A stretch of 64,000 nt of DNA from Triplophysa rosa (GCF_024868665.1 NC_079898.1:22677364-22741363), one strand, 5' to 3'; positions 38,901 to 49,720 are shown, counted from the first letter of the stretch. The notes: generated by a model from the letters alone, not told the origin. Program-made: numbers and translations.

Positions 38901-41900
38901 TTTTTGACCAACTCTAATAACAAACAATATTTTCACATTTTAAAAAGAAAATTAAGAACAATTAAAGGATTTGTTCACCCAAAAATTAAACTTCTCTCTC
39001 AATTTACAAAACCATTATGCCAACCCAGATGTAAGCTACAAGGCATCCTTCCTTTAGCTGAACACAAAATAAATAAGTTTATAGTAAAATGCTGTCATTT
39101 TATCTTATATGTGACTCATCACGTTAATGATCATGAAAGCGCCTCAATCAATCACTGAAGTAATCCGGATGGTTTAATGTATGTCTTCTGAAGGAAAAAC
39201 CCAAACAAATGCATATTAGTGCTGAATTCAAATATGGCAGCACATAACTTGAAGTCTTAGTGGTTCTTGTTTGTCTTGTGGCGAAATATCATATGACAAC
39301 TAGAAAAGACATCAGAGATGGCATAAGGGTGAGCACATTATCAGAATTTTCATTTTTGGGTGAACTATTCCTTTAATAATTTAATAATTAAACCATCAAT
39401 TCACCTAAAAGCGCTCTTACTATAGTAAAACCATGGTTAATTTTAGTAAGGTTAGGGCTTGTTTAAATCCTAATATGCATCAACAAATAGAGTAAGGCAG
39501 AAAAACCCTTGAAAAAGTATCTTCACGTACAAAAGTTAACACAGAAACCCTCCTGCCTCTGACCGTTGGGTATCACCATCCTGTACGCTAGGTATCTTCT
39601 GCCTCATTCCCTCACAGCCACCCACAAAACTGCTTTTCCCTCTGAATGGAGGTCCACAGGCCTGCTCCCCCTATAGTTATTAATGGTACGGCTGCTTCAT
39701 TGAGTTAGTCAGAGCTGAAATACGACTCACTTGTCCTTGCGCTTTCACACGACTTTCAGTGCCGTAAACAGCTGAGTGCGGCAAAACCTCCATCTCTTTA
39801 TTCAGGGCTGCTTTCCAGGCCTCTGAACTCTCTATTACCGGCTGCTTTAGCTGATAAACACTGTCTATAACTCAGTGATTCAAAGCTGATATGAGCAATG
39901 AGGTTTGCTGTAAATCAGGCCCAAGGCAAAAAACCTCTGACCCTACAGCTCACGGCCGTTAAAGTCTGGGGTAATATATTCACTGCATCGGCGTATGCTT
40001 CGACCCGTTTCACACATACTGTATCTGCAGCGTACGAGTATTTTACGATAGCATTATTGTAAAATAAACCGCTTCAGGTTGATACAAGACAATTTGAAGC
40101 GAATTCTCTTTTTAAGCATAAAACAGGCCTCACACGTTCACAAACATGCTCACAAACCTGTGAACTTGTTCACACCGGCTTGTTCGGCCACATTTGACAG
40201 CGCAATGATTCCTCTGGACGGGTCGCTGGAACTTTCATCCATTTCGATCAGAGCATGCGGACCGACGGTCCCACTGGCGTAATTGGCGATGTAGATAGAA
40301 TAACGTCCCGTTCCCTAAAAGAAGAAATACAGACATTGACTTTGAGGTCATATTTGCAATAACACGTCATATCATGGCTGTTATGAGCGAGAAATTCTTA
40401 AATTTAGCCAAACAGTATTCCACATAATGTAAGCACAGAGCACACACAGACGCAATATACTGTACACACGGCCACACGTATCACACACATGCACGCACGC
40501 ATAAACTCACACACGCATATTTCAGCCGCCTCCCCTTGGATATTAATTTCACACCCCATTATCAGAAAGATTCCCTGTGGATATGAAGTCAGTGAGGTAG
40601 CCAAGCAAATTAATTTACGCACACAGTTTCAATAAAGACACCCACCATCCAACAGCATGGAAGTGGCGAAAGAAAAAAATATATACATAAGTATATAAAT
40701 ATCAGCAGCTCATGACCAGAATCCTAATGAGGCACAACAATGAAAATGTCAAACGCTCGCTGGTTTCTACACAACCGCCACTTTAGGTCAGAAAACACAG
40801 ATTAAAGAATAATGCGGTTAGCCGCCGCAGACTCTAGGAGCAGTTTGGGTTTTTAATGTCACGATATTAATGGTTTTCATGCTCTGGTTATCAACAAAGA
40901 AGAAGGTGATTTATAGAGGTTTTGGGTAACATCATCCTGTTTCAACCGTTTAGTGGAATGTAACTGATGTAAAAATGTTTTACTTTGGTGGTCAAAAAGA
41001 CTCTTGGTGCATCTTAATTTACCTACTTGTGAATTGTGCATTGTTATGACTTTCTTTCTTACACGGAATACAAAAGAAGATATTTTGAAGAATGTCAATG
41101 TGTAATGATAAGTGGCACCCATTGCATTGGTTTTGTGTCCATAAAATAGAAGTGAATGGGTGCTGGCGCTGTTCAGTTATCATCTTTTGTCGAAATATCT
41201 TCTTTTGTGTTCTGTGGATGAGTTCTGAGGGTGAGTAAATGATGACAGAATTTTCATTTTTGGGTGAACTATCACTTTAAGGATTTGAGTCTGTAGCAAA
41301 CGAGTATGCAAATACTGGGACATATCACACTCATCAAAACATAACGTCGTCTTGCATTTCAGCTTTTCTTCATCTATTACTTCTTATATTTACCTAATTT
41401 ATTAATTTAGTGTAGCGTCAATAAACTCTTTCCTATCGCAATAAGTTGTGGGTTATGTCAAATTTGACAATTACTATAAAGACTATAACGTCACTTCCTT
41501 AAATGTGATCAAACCATTATTGGAAAATGGAAAATAGCATAAAACGCTTTAGAAAACAGCTTTTACTGTGCACAATAATAAATAAGAGCAATTTTTAATA
41601 AAAGCAAAACTTAAATGTAAAATTAATTATAACCCGTTAAAATCTACTGTCAATGAGTAGCTCTGTAGTCATGTGCACTTTCCAGTAAAAAAATGATCCA
41701 GTACACATACTACAGGGACGTACTGGATTAACCTCAGGTCTCCATGTTCAAGGACACGGCGATATCTGTATCCACCCTTGTGCGCTTTAAACTACAAACC
41801 ATTCAGGTCCCATCTCAGAGCTGTAAAAACTCAATTGAGCATCCCTGAAATGCATGTTTCACACCACTCAGCTGGCTCAATATTTATGGGGACCCTCGAT

Positions 41901-44900
41901 TTCAGTACCATTAAACTGTTTACATACTAAAAAGCTAAAAGCTAACAAAGCAAAAGTTAAAACTTTGTCCTAATGTACTTTAATACCATTGGAAGGAAAA
42001 ACAGAAGTGGCAATAAAGCTTAGATAATGACCAGCTCCTGCAGATAGATGGATGTGAGGATCAATCTGTCTTCTTTAAGAAACGAGCCCATAATGTGTCT
42101 TCCTGTCCATTTCAAGTGACAAATGATGGTGCTTCACTCTCAAGGAGAAACAAACTATACAATGCATTTGTATATTAATGTCTTTAAAGTCGAAAGGGAT
42201 AAATAGAAAAATGATTTAAAAACGTAGCTAAAAGAACGTTTTAGTCAAGACTTGGTGACGCTGGTTGACCTTGGACATCTGGTGAGAACAGTATGCTTTG
42301 CCGTTTCAACAGCATTACTGCAACTTAATGTTTGTCATGTGACACATATGTGACCTTGTACGACTAGCTAATAATAAATATAAACGATGACACGATTACA
42401 GCGCAAACTCAACAATCTGCACCTGGAATTAATTCCTGCAGCTAACTTCAAATCGACTTGTGTGTAACATTCAATAATAGGCATTTTTTTGTTCCAACTT
42501 TAATTCCAATGAGACCAAACACATTTTGTTTTGTTTCTTTTCAAACCTATTATCAGCCCGATCCTAAATCATAAAATCATTTATGAAGTACTTTTAGGGA
42601 GCACCATCCCGCTACCATCAGCCCGGTCAAATGACTGCAGATGAAAAAATCCATTTCAATCCCTCGCCGGCTCTTCCCCAGGACTACCGAGCATCCTTCA
42701 CTGTTGACTGCTCCACACAACAGCGTGCATTCCAGAAGTAATTGCAGAAATATGCTGTTCAGCTTATTGTGTTTTGGACTAAATACAAATCATTGACATG
42801 TCTGGCCATCCATCATGCCGTCCGGGAGTAAGTAGCGGTGAAGCGCAGTCGGACGATGAGAGCTCTGATAACCTACGTGCGGAGAGACAAATTAAAGCTC
42901 TGTGCTTTCCTTCTAATACGTCTCCTTACGAAAAACAAATGAGGCCTTGCGTTTTCTAATTATCGCAGCGCGCGATTCGCTGTCAGAGACAAATAATGCA
43001 GAACGCTGGAAATGAACAATCATATTGGCTGACTGAACGGGGCAGGACTCCACAGTGCTGACAAACAGTAACCGATGGCCACAGAGGATTCGGAGGCCAA
43101 AAGAGAAAAACCATCAGACGGTAACAAGATGTAAAAAGTCCCAGAACACCCTCATGAACTCACTTTTCATCGGCTGTAAGAATTGCTGTTGTTCTCTGGT
43201 TCAGTCGATGGCTGATTTACAACATTTGGCTCCAAATAACTATTCACATTTTCTGAAAAGAGGCACATTTATAAAACTTGGAAAATATTCCAAATACCAC
43301 CAGGTTAGGTTTAGAATAAATCAAATAAAATCAAAATGGGAGTTTTGTGGCTTTTAGGGAAAAACAGTTTCTCTCGTTTCTATTAGTGTAGCCAAAAATA
43401 AAAATAAAATAAGAAACAGAACAAAAATACAGATGAATGAATTTGCACCACACAGTTCTTCACAGTTAAAGTGGTAGTTCACCCAAAAACGTAAAATTCT
43501 TCAATCACTTATTTTATTTCTTCTACAGGACACAAAAGAAGACATTTTGAAGAACTTTGGTAATCAAACGTCATTGGGCCCCATTGACCTCCATTGTATG
43601 GACACAAAACCACTGAGACATTTCTCAAAATATCTTCTTTTGTGTTCCACAGAAGAAAGAGTCATATACAGATATTGAACAACGTGCAAGTGAATACTTG
43701 ACTTCAAACTTTTTGGGTTAAAAATGAACAGCAATCAGGTATTGAGCAAGTACATGCAAAAATAATAAGTCTTTAAAACCATGTACTTTACCCCGATTCA
43801 CAACAGTAAGCTTTTTTTGATCTATAATTTGAGGTTTTGGGTACAGTTTGGTAAGAAACATCAGTTTGACATCATTTAGTCTTGCGTAGCCACTTATCGC
43901 CGCTTTCTTTGGTCAAGGCCCGTCCAAGAGGCCATATGACTGACAGGTAAAGCAACCAATCACGTTTCGTTTCGTGCCGCGTCATGTTTAGAGGCTTGGA
44001 AATGTCCCCGCAGTAACAGACCGGTGTACATTCACGAACGTGTCAAAAGTTAACAGCAACAAAATGATTATAAGTTTATGCCGTGAACCTCGCATACTTT
44101 TAAGAATTAAGCGTTTAGTCGATCGTGATGAATTGTAAACACGACAGCTTACTTCTTAGATCAGGCGGCTTCGTGTTGTTTCCAGGCGGACCGTTAAAGA
44201 AAGCGACACGCACGTCTCCCTGAAATCCTGAAAAAATTCAACCAATCAGACTACGACTTTGAACGTGCTGAAGTGTTTCCAGAAAAGTGTGCCTTATGCA
44301 TCAGACGTTCAGCCATCGGTCTGTGGGCGTGACGTCTGAGGCTGAGACTAGACATCATTTGACTTCAGCTCACCAAAACATAAGCACATAATGCAACACG
44401 CAATTGGATCTTTCAAACAGAGATGGCGCTAGTGAGGCAAAGTGACATATGTCAGCTTAAAGTAGACACGAGTCGTTACCTTTCTGTCCACACACGCCAC
44501 TGATCGTCCGGACACACGGTTAGCAACATCTCTGTGTTCATTTATCTCATCGTTCAGGAGATCCTCAAACCGGCCGTTTCGAAACTTGAAGAGCTTATCA
44601 GTGTATGTGGCTCTCCCTGCATGAAGAACAGAGAGATCACATAAAAGAAAGAAAGTAAATGAAACAGAACTAATGTCCATTTACTTTATTTAATTAAGAA
44701 CCTCTCCCAGGGAACGGTTTCATACCCGAGAAGGCATTATTAGTGTTGAGGACGTAAATTTCCTCCCTTCCGTCACCATCTATGTCACATGCTGTCACCC
44801 CGATAGCGTTGCCCTGTCGATCTCGGAGCGCGTAGTATGGAGAACTGCGGTTGTCAAGTGCAATGTTAACAAGCCTCTTCTTAACCTTGTCGTATTTCAG

Positions 44901-45872
44901 CACCAGGTTTGGCCCATTGTATCTACAGAGAAAAAAGTAGAGCATGCATAACAGTTGGCACAAGCATGTCAAAATCTGACGTCATTTTAAGTCAAATCAC
45001 AAATAAGGCCACAACTACATGTGCAAAACCCAAACAGGTGTTTTACGGTAAAGATGTCTTCATATCTCAGTTGGTTCTCCTGGACTGTATTAGATTAAAG
45101 AAAGAGAAAATAAACTTAATTCTCTTGCAAAGTTTTAACAACCACATTGCCTTCATAACTTTCCTGTTTTAACACATCCTTGTTTGTGCATTTTTCTGAC
45201 CCACAATTCCACAGTTCAACCTTAGCTGCCATTTAACAGATGGAAAAGCAGACTGTTAAGATCCCTGGAGATACAAAGCTGTCAGCTGCAATCTAACACA
45301 CGTGGTTATTCTTAACACTAAAATGTTTAAATGCATACATTTTCATCAGCTTTCACTCTATCCACAAAACCATATCATCTATCAAATGGTTTACAAATGA
45401 ATCAAACTGATTGCTTTGACATGTCTGTTTCACTTGAAAGTCATCACTTTCAAGTCGCAAACTGAGGTAATGGTATTTTCTTGCCAAATATTTTTGTTCT
45501 TTGTCAATTTAACAAAAAAGTACTTTGTCAAACAACACAAAAGCAGCATGTTAGAGCCAGGCACAAATCATGTTTAAATCCCCTCAGAAATTGCATTTTT
45601 AAACTTCATTCTCCTAAAAATAAAGGACATGATTTGAAATCCAACATGACAGGTGAACATAACACTCACCCCGATACAAACATCTCCAGATCACCGTCTC
45701 CATCCACATCAGTCACAGCCACGCCATAGTTCAGCTGTGTGGGGTTGTGCTCGTAGTCGGGTGGGAAAATACTCTGAGTTACGGAGGCAAACATGGGTTC
45801 GGAGCGCTGACCCCAGGACATTCCAAAACGAGCCGACGCACCCACAGCGAGCAGTAATATCCATGTTGACAT
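26800..45872 (-). CDS. crtac1: crtac1, cartilage acidic protein 1 (whole gene, 14 coding exons)
   Basis: Fourteen exons join in frame to 636 residues plus stop, close to the human protein. Order: signal peptide ([14 protein letters not shown]); FG-GAP/VCBS-type calcium sites DVDGDGD (55-61), DIDGDGREE (114-122), DFNRDGKMD (about 292-300), DFDNDNEME (345-353) and DYDGDGQLD (about 404-412); UnbV/ASPIC domain (about 435-515); calcium-binding EGF-like domain (DRDEC, about 552-595); hydrophobic C-terminus [14 protein letters not shown] after a Ser run. Family knowledge: CRTAC1 is a secreted glycosylated matrix protein of cartilage that also occurs in brain (LOTUS, a Nogo-receptor antagonist). The C-terminal tail type suggests membrane or GPI anchoring (inference). 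All junctions are GT-AG. Whether it is a or b co-orthologue in fish cannot be told here. Confidence 0.97.
26913..27546 (-). other. crtac1: crtac1 intron 13
   Basis: A 634-bp intron. It holds a copy of a dispersed repeat (27175-27318). No isoform-A-type last exon was recognised in it. Confidence 0.8.
27175..27318. repeat. Interspersed repeat, copy 2 (relative at 25640-25918)
   Basis: GTGTCAGCTACCGTAGTTCT through CCTAGATGCCGCTAAATTTC matches 25815-25905 with substitutions, in the same orientation. Confidence 0.65.
27547..27690 (-). CDS. crtac1: crtac1 coding exon 13 (EGF-like domain)
   Basis: [39 protein letters not shown] and PNDEGTACV plus one base. The DxDEC start and cysteine spacing indicate a calcium-binding EGF-like module. 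Acceptor CCCCAG, donor GTAGGT. Reading through the donor gives only RLVGNKGG and a stop. Confidence 0.96.
   Translation of the reverse strand: METSAHSFRPSVPTSDPSAQTPTGASSAVQTRGVTRDTSLMMRVQHV
27799..27841 (-). CDS. crtac1: crtac1 coding exon 12 (43 bp)
   Basis: [14 protein letters not shown] plus one base. It matches the cysteine-bounded CGQGFSQQENGHCMD of the human protein. Acceptor GTGCAG, donor GTACGC. Too short to be noticed as an open frame. Confidence 0.92.
27930..28075 (-). CDS. crtac1: crtac1 coding exon 11 (UnbV/ASPIC domain, second part)
   Basis: [20 protein letters not shown] then [17 protein letters not shown] and an acidic stretch to AAEIE. Completes the domain with VFWPDGR. Acceptor TGACAG, donor GTACAC. 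Confidence 0.95.
28076..30521 (-). other. crtac1: crtac1 intron 10
   Basis: A 2.4-kb GT-AG intron containing one fold-back element copy (29117-29370); nothing else is supported. Confidence 0.85.
29117..29370 (+). repeat. Fold-back element, cyprinid-type family, copy 1
   Basis: Diverged copy: GGGGTAGTTCATCCAAATAT start, TTCTGCAGAACACAAAAGAA and AGATATTTTGAAGAATGT in the first arm and the inverse in the second, ending in a weak GTGAATACATGA. Confidence 0.8.
30522..30690 (-). CDS. crtac1: crtac1 coding exon 10 (UnbV/ASPIC domain, first part)
   Basis: [40 protein letters not shown] and [16 protein letters not shown]. The blocks WLRV, GAKV and AHFGLG mark the UnbV/ASPIC domain. Acceptor TTGCAG, donor GTATGA. 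Confidence 0.97.
30691..31140 (-). other. crtac1: crtac1 intron 9
   Basis: A 450-bp AT-rich GT-AG intron; nothing further seen. Confidence 0.9.
31141..31241 (-). CDS. crtac1: crtac1 coding exon 9
   Basis: [20 protein letters not shown] then [14 protein letters not shown]. Carries the last calcium site DYDGDGQLD. Acceptor TTACAG, donor GTGAGG. Confidence 0.95.
31242..31664 (-). other. crtac1: crtac1 intron 8
   Basis: A 423-bp GT-AG intron; nothing further seen. Confidence 0.9.
31665..31747 (-). CDS. crtac1: crtac1 coding exon 8
   Basis: [20 protein letters not shown] then EPEGRGT and one base of Gly. Acceptor GTGGCAG, donor GTATGA. 83 bases; found by strand translation and phase matching. 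Confidence 0.94.
32806..33181. mobile_element. MITE with GGGCTCGGCAT terminal inverted repeats
   Basis: Left end TAAAGGGCTCGGCATACTA, right end CTATGCCGAGCCCTTAAG, giving roughly 17-bp inverted repeats around about 375 bp without a transposase. The frames inside are chance frames. Confidence 0.75.
33330..34520. mobile_element. Tc1/mariner-like TIR element with an internal repeat
   Basis: Left end ATTATATGGCCAAAGTATTG and right end CCCAATACTTTTGTCCATAT form imperfect terminal inverted repeats with TATA at the edges. No transposase is present. The middle (about 33690-34385) is a reversed copy of the repeat at 6263-6895, so it is either a nested insertion or a shared internal part. A 157-residue minus frame at 34037-34510 lies wholly inside and has no recognisable domain. 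Confidence 0.65.
33690..34385 (-). repeat. Interspersed repeat, copy 2 (inverted partner at 6263-6895)
   Basis: Reverse complement of the golga7b intron 1 repeat over most of its length, with local indels: copy 2 has duplicated GGTTGACGCGTGG units near 34125-34170. It ends at the GAAGTCAGAATGCATGA block. Confidence 0.75.
34534..34771. repeat. Fold-back element, copy 2, beside the crtac1 exon 7 donor
   Basis: CATCACTTACTCACCCTCAT, then GACTTTCTTTCTTTTGTG, an inserted TA run, then AAATGATGACGGAACTTACA and TTTCTGGGTGAAGTAT. The right end lies about 20 bp from the exon 7 5' splice site (34792). Confidence 0.7.
34603..34622. repeat. TA dinucleotide run
   Basis: About ten TA units inside the fold-back copy. 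Confidence 0.85.
34793..34929 (-). CDS. crtac1: crtac1 coding exon 7
   Basis: [20 protein letters not shown] then [20 protein letters not shown] to NRLF plus CG. Acceptor TATCAG; donor GTATAT at 34792. The two leftover bases join exon 8 to give RISRREHGD, matching the human RVIRREHGD block and confirming the donor. A fold-back element starts about 20 bp into the following intron. Confidence 0.95.
35151..35455 (+). repeat. Fold-back element, copy 3
   Basis: Nearly complete: TTAAAGGGATAGTTCACACA at the left and TTTTTGGGTGAAATATCACT at the right, with inverted arms around GGTTTTGTGTCC. Confidence 0.9.
35461..35710. repeat. Fold-back element, copy 4, directly after copy 3
   Basis: Starts AAAGGGAAAGTTTCTTTCTT and ends TTTTTGGGTGAACTATCCGT. 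It lies in tandem with copy 3, separated by only a few bases. Confidence 0.8.
36626..36930. repeat. Fold-back element, copy 5
   Basis: AGTGATAGTTCACTCAAAAA at the left, GAGTAAATGATGACAGAATT at the right, same arms as copy 3; inner GGCTTCTATTGTATT units are duplicated. Confidence 0.85.
37466..37611 (-). CDS. crtac1: crtac1 coding exon 6
   Basis: [20 protein letters not shown], then [18 protein letters not shown] to KQRFK. It contains the calcium site DFNRDGKMD. Acceptor TCGCAG, donor GTGCAG. The intron to exon 5 is only 101 bp. Confidence 0.96.
37713..37847 (-). CDS. crtac1: crtac1 coding exon 5
   Basis: [19 protein letters not shown] then [19 protein letters not shown] to VQA. Acceptor TTTCAG, donor GTGAGC. 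135 bases, phase 1 at both ends. Confidence 0.96.
37848..40157 (-). other. crtac1: crtac1 intron 4
   Basis: A 2.3-kb intron, AT-rich in the middle, with a fold-back relative (38961-39377); nothing else is supported. Confidence 0.85.
38961..39377. repeat. Fold-back element, longer diverged relative
   Basis: ATTAAAGGATTTGTTCACCC at the left and TTTTTGGGTGAACTATTCCT at the right form outer inverted repeats; the interior differs from the other copies and may be a subfamily. Confidence 0.75.
40158..40314 (-). CDS. crtac1: crtac1 coding exon 4
   Basis: [20 protein letters not shown] to EQAGVNKFT plus one base of the next Gly. Acceptor TTTTAG, donor GTTTGT. Found by translating the strand, because no Met-started frame marks it. 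Confidence 0.95.
41044..41280. repeat. Fold-back element, 5'-truncated copy
   Basis: Begins in the first arm at TATGACTTTCTTTCTTACAC and runs to a complete right end TTTTTGGGTGAACTATCACT. Confidence 0.85.
43466..43720. repeat. Fold-back element copy
   Basis: TTAAAGTGGTAGTTCACCCA at the left, arms ACAAAAGAAGACATTTTGAA and TCAAAATATCTTCTTTTGTG, weak right end. Confidence 0.85.
43875..44355. repeat. Possible DNA element with short inverted ends
   Basis: AGTCTTGCGTAGCC near 43879 and GGCTGAGACTAGAC near 44340 are imperfect inverse matches around a GC-richer block than its surroundings. Suggestive only. Confidence 0.35.
44480..44616 (-). CDS. crtac1: crtac1 coding exon 3
   Basis: [20 protein letters not shown] to [10 protein letters not shown]. 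Acceptor CATGCAG, donor GTAACG. Ends in phase 0. Confidence 0.96.
44726..44922 (-). CDS. crtac1: crtac1 coding exon 2
   Basis: Begins [17 protein letters not shown], includes [20 protein letters not shown] and the site DIDGDGREE, ends NNAFS. Acceptor CTGTAG; donor GTATGA. These blocks are almost unchanged from human CRTAC1 as I recall it. Confidence 0.97.
44923..45669 (-). other. crtac1: crtac1 intron 1
   Basis: A 747-bp GT-AG intron with no further feature seen. Confidence 0.9.
45670..45872 (-). CDS. crtac1: crtac1 coding exon 1 (start codon, signal peptide)
   Basis: ATG at 45872. It encodes a hydrophobic leader, then [19 protein letters not shown] and the first calcium site TDVDGDGD. Donor GTGAGT starts at 45669. 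The exon leaves two bases of a Gly codon. An alternative in-frame Met (residue 18) would cut the leader, so the first ATG is preferred. Confidence 0.93.
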
Positions 45873-46273
45873 TCTGCCATCTGTGGATCCAGGGATTTCT
45901 TTTTTAAATAGATGGAAATTTATTAGATAAAAATTCTAAAGATATGCTCATTTTGATATTCTAGCCACGGTACAAAAACGAAAACTGTTCATTTCGATAC
46001 AAAAAAATAAAATGTTGATTTAAAAAAAAGCTACATTATACATTCCTATAATTTACACTTTTGGTTCATTTGTTGTATATATTTATCAGTGTGAGTTGTA
46101 TAGCAATCAAATCCATGAACTTTATACTGATGCTACAAAAGTTTTATCCTGACTACAAGATTTATTAAGTTACTACAAGATTTCTTACGTCATGCAATAA
46201 CTGTTGTTAGGAATGGTGATACTGGGTGAATAACAGCAGACAGGTTTAGAAGGGTGAGAATTGTCATTTTGTG

Positions 46274-46707
46274 TTAAAGGGATAGTTCTCCCAAAAATAA
46301 AAATTCTGTCATCATTTACTCACCTCCGAGTTGTCTGTATAAATGTCTTTGTTCTGATGAACACAGAGAAAGATATTTGGAAGAGTGCTTGTAATCAAAC
46401 AGTTCTTGGACCCCATTGACTACCATAGTAGGATAAATTACTTTATAATTTTTTTGTTCTGTTGAACACAAAATAAGATATTTTGAAGAATTTAGGACAG
46501 CAAACAGTTCTGGGGCACTATTGACTACCATTGTAATTATTCCTTCTATGGTAGTCAATGGTGGCCAAGAACTGTTTTGTTACAAGCATTCGTCCAAATA
46601 TCTTTCTCTGTGTTCATCAGAACAAAGACATTTATACAGATTTGGGACAACTAGAGAGTGAGTAATTCATGACAGAATTTTCATTTTTGGGTGAAGTATC
46701 CCTTTAA
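46274..46707. repeat. Fold-back element, near-palindromic, upstream of crtac1
   Basis: TTAAAGGGATAGTTCTCCCA at the left and TTTTTGGGTGAAGTATCCCT at the right. The arms pair over most of the length, for example GTTCTGATGAACACAGAGAA (about 46353) with TTCTCTGTGTTCATCAGAAC (about 46602), and TTGACTACCATAG with CTATGGTAGTCAA. Confidence 0.9.
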
Positions 46708-47203
46708 TTTACTGAATGTTTAAAATGATGCCGTATGACAAACGTGAAAAGTTTAAATGAATCTGAAAAACAATTTCCACACACTATCACTTTGTTCTAT
46801 GCAGTCCCTACACGAAGGGGAGAGTTTAAACAGAGTGCCCAACTATGACCAGACCCCTCACACTTACCCCTTGACCTGTGAAAATCTCTTTCACGGAGGT
46901 TATGACTCACTCAAGTAAGAGGAACAGTAAAACACACGGAATTGAACCGCACGGACGAGATATCCACTTTCAGTGAGTTTTGAAGGCGGAATGACTTTCA
47001 ACAACGTTAAGAGGCAATTACCTTGCCCACATTACGCTCACAGGACACAGACATAAATACAGAGAGCGCAGACACGTGACAGGTCAGAATGGACCAAATT
47101 AAGATCTGAGAGCCGAAGCTAGTTTACTGCACGAGACAGACGTTTAAAATGGCAAAATCCATATGTGACAAGAAGACAAAGAGAGAACGCAGAAGTGCAG
47201 TAA

Positions 47204-47235
47204 CCTATCTATCCATCTATCTATATATCTATCTG
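47204..47235. repeat. ATCT tetranucleotide run
   Basis: About eight imperfect CTAT units. Confidence 0.85.
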
Positions 47236-49712
47236 ACTGGTTTATGACGTTTCAGTGACATCACATCTCAAAAAGCAAAGCATGTGAAATCTGACTATTT
47301 AGACGACAAATAAACAAAACAAAACAATTCATATACAGTATATGACGCATGTGACGTAACACGTAAGTCCAATACTTCAAGTAAAATATGTACATTAATT
47401 TTGTCATCATGGCAGTATCATCAGTACATTGACCCTTTAACATCAATCAAGTGACAAGCTAAAGGTACAAAGTGTGCACATTTTTTCTGCCAGAAAAAAA
47501 ATTGTTTTTACTGTAGGTGAAGTTAGGGCAAGGTCACAGAGATGCTGAATGATACCGAGACGTTGAATGAAGCAAGGGAGAGACTGAAAAAGGGAAGATA
47601 TGTGTGTGTGTCTCTTCGTGTCATTACAGCACTAATAAAGCCAGAGCTCTAACATCAAAGCCATCAATTAATTTACATCCAGATAGTCTTAAAGTATTCT
47701 TTTCTGTTTGAGATGAAAGTGCTACACCTATAATCAAAGCCCTTGAGCGAGATTGCATTAGTCATTATGCTGGACAAAAGGTTTGAACACAGTGATAATT
47801 GTCACACCGACTCAAGGCTTTATTAATGGCTGCAACTTTGTTTTTCCCAGCATCATATCCTTTCATATGCATACCTCCCAGCGGAGGTAGCCTATAAACA
47901 GTAAAAGCAGATTAAACATGTCATTTTACTGTAATTTATTTTGCGTTTTACACTCAATGGTCAGATAAGGCCAGTGGAACACCCGCAGTCTCAAAAAACT
48001 GTACATTATCCTATCTGTCACCATAATGCAATGATGTAAAAGCCTTTCGGATGAGGCCAGAGCTGGATGTGTTCCAGACTCAAAATTCTTCACGACTACG
48101 GGGTCATAAATCCAGATACGGGCGGGCAGAGGAACCCAAGAGGTGAATATGTCCTTGCACCATCCCTGCATCTTGAAGAGGTAGTTTGCCTAGAAATGAT
48201 GCGATCAGCTCCAGCTCTCCGCAGTCAGCGTACAACACAGTTACAACAGATGTTAGATGATATGCATTATGATCTCACATGTGAACAGTTTTTCCTGCAT
48301 GTTTATAAACTCAAAGTTCATAATGGGTGTGTTTTAAATGATATTATTTAAAGATTCATATTTGTCTAATGGTCATTTTAAAATGATGCAGAATGTCAAA
48401 TTGTGAACTAAACTGTTGTTTTACACTCGTTTGTTTTGTTTTTGGATTTCTCCTAATAAACTAGAGGCTATTTATTCACCTCGAGATCAGCTTCAGACTT
48501 TAATCGGACTGCGACAAACAGCAGCACAGACAGTTACTCAAGCATTGCTCATATCTTACAGCAAGAAGGTGCTATAAAGTGAGCTTAAAGGAAAACTTCA
48601 CATTCGTATCGATGAAAAATAAATAAATAAAAGCGAAAATGAAACTGATGGATGGATCTTAACTGACGAATTAATATAAAGTCACACGGAATGCTTATTT
48701 TTATGCAGGCAAATGCATTTATTAGAAAATAAACCAGCAATGTTAATGATGTTAAAAACATGCGCATACTTCTGCGAAAAAGATTCCATTTACTAAAACT
48801 AAAATGGGAAAAGTGTTATTAAATCGTACGTTCAAAAACTCTTCTAAAAATCTAATGACAGCAAAACAAGCAAAACCCTGAAAGAAATAAAAGGAAGTAA
48901 AAAAAGCACATCGACTGTCTGACTCACTGACGTCTCGATGCTTTATTAATATCGCATCACATTGCCGCTTCACATCTCATCTGATGGACGGAGAAGAGAC
49001 GGAACACTCAAAAGAGATGCGCAGGGAAAGATCAAAGCATCTGTTTTAACTTAAATCACGCTGCAGTAGTTTTTAAAGCGCTGCTACTTACATGAAAGAG
49101 AATCCAGAGGCGGTCACAAATGATTTTCCACCGATTAAAGAGATTCCCTGTGGACCTCGAGTATATCTCTTACTGATTTTACACAACTTCCCAAGAATTT
49201 GCTTTATGAAATCAGTTGTATGTGAATCTATCCAATCACAAGCCGCGGCATGGAATATTAAAGTCCGAAAGCCAATGACTGCATGAGAGGGAGGAGCTCG
49301 CGTATGACGTGGCACTTACCTGAGGCTTCCTACTTAATAATTTAGAAGCGAAGGTCTTGTTTGCATCTGGATATCATTTTGAATGCTATAATAGAATAAA
49401 TACGCAGACGAAACTAGATTTGTTGGCACAAAGTTGCACTTTTAATTTAAGTATTTCCTTAAACTGTTTCAATAGGAAAAGAGCACTTTGCTGTCTGCTA
49501 ATCGATAACAGAACCATTTTGACGTCCTTAGTCATCTACTATCCATAGCTTGCACGACGTCACTAAAGTTAACATAAAAAAATGAAATAATTAATGAAAA
49601 ACACATCTTTGTTTAACTCTCTGAACATGTTTATTACAAATCCCTCGTGTATCCATAAGAAAATCGCGTATATAAACGTTAGCGTCCGCGTTTGCCAGTT
49701 TACCTTTACTGC

Positions 49713-49720
49713 TGACGTCA
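49713..49720. promoter_or_regulatory. Perfect cAMP-response-element palindrome
   Basis: TGACGTCA in a locally CpG-containing stretch (GCTGACGTCACTCATT, then CCGTGCGCGC). It lies 3.8 kb upstream of the crtac1 start codon. An 8-base motif alone is weak evidence and no promoter is shown. Confidence 0.25.

Larger units (their letters stand above)
40315..44479 (-). other. crtac1: crtac1 intron 3 (4.2 kb)
   Basis: The largest crtac1 intron. It contains fold-back copies at 41044-41280 and 43466-43720 and a possible DNA element at 43875-44355. No exon of another gene was found. Confidence 0.85.
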
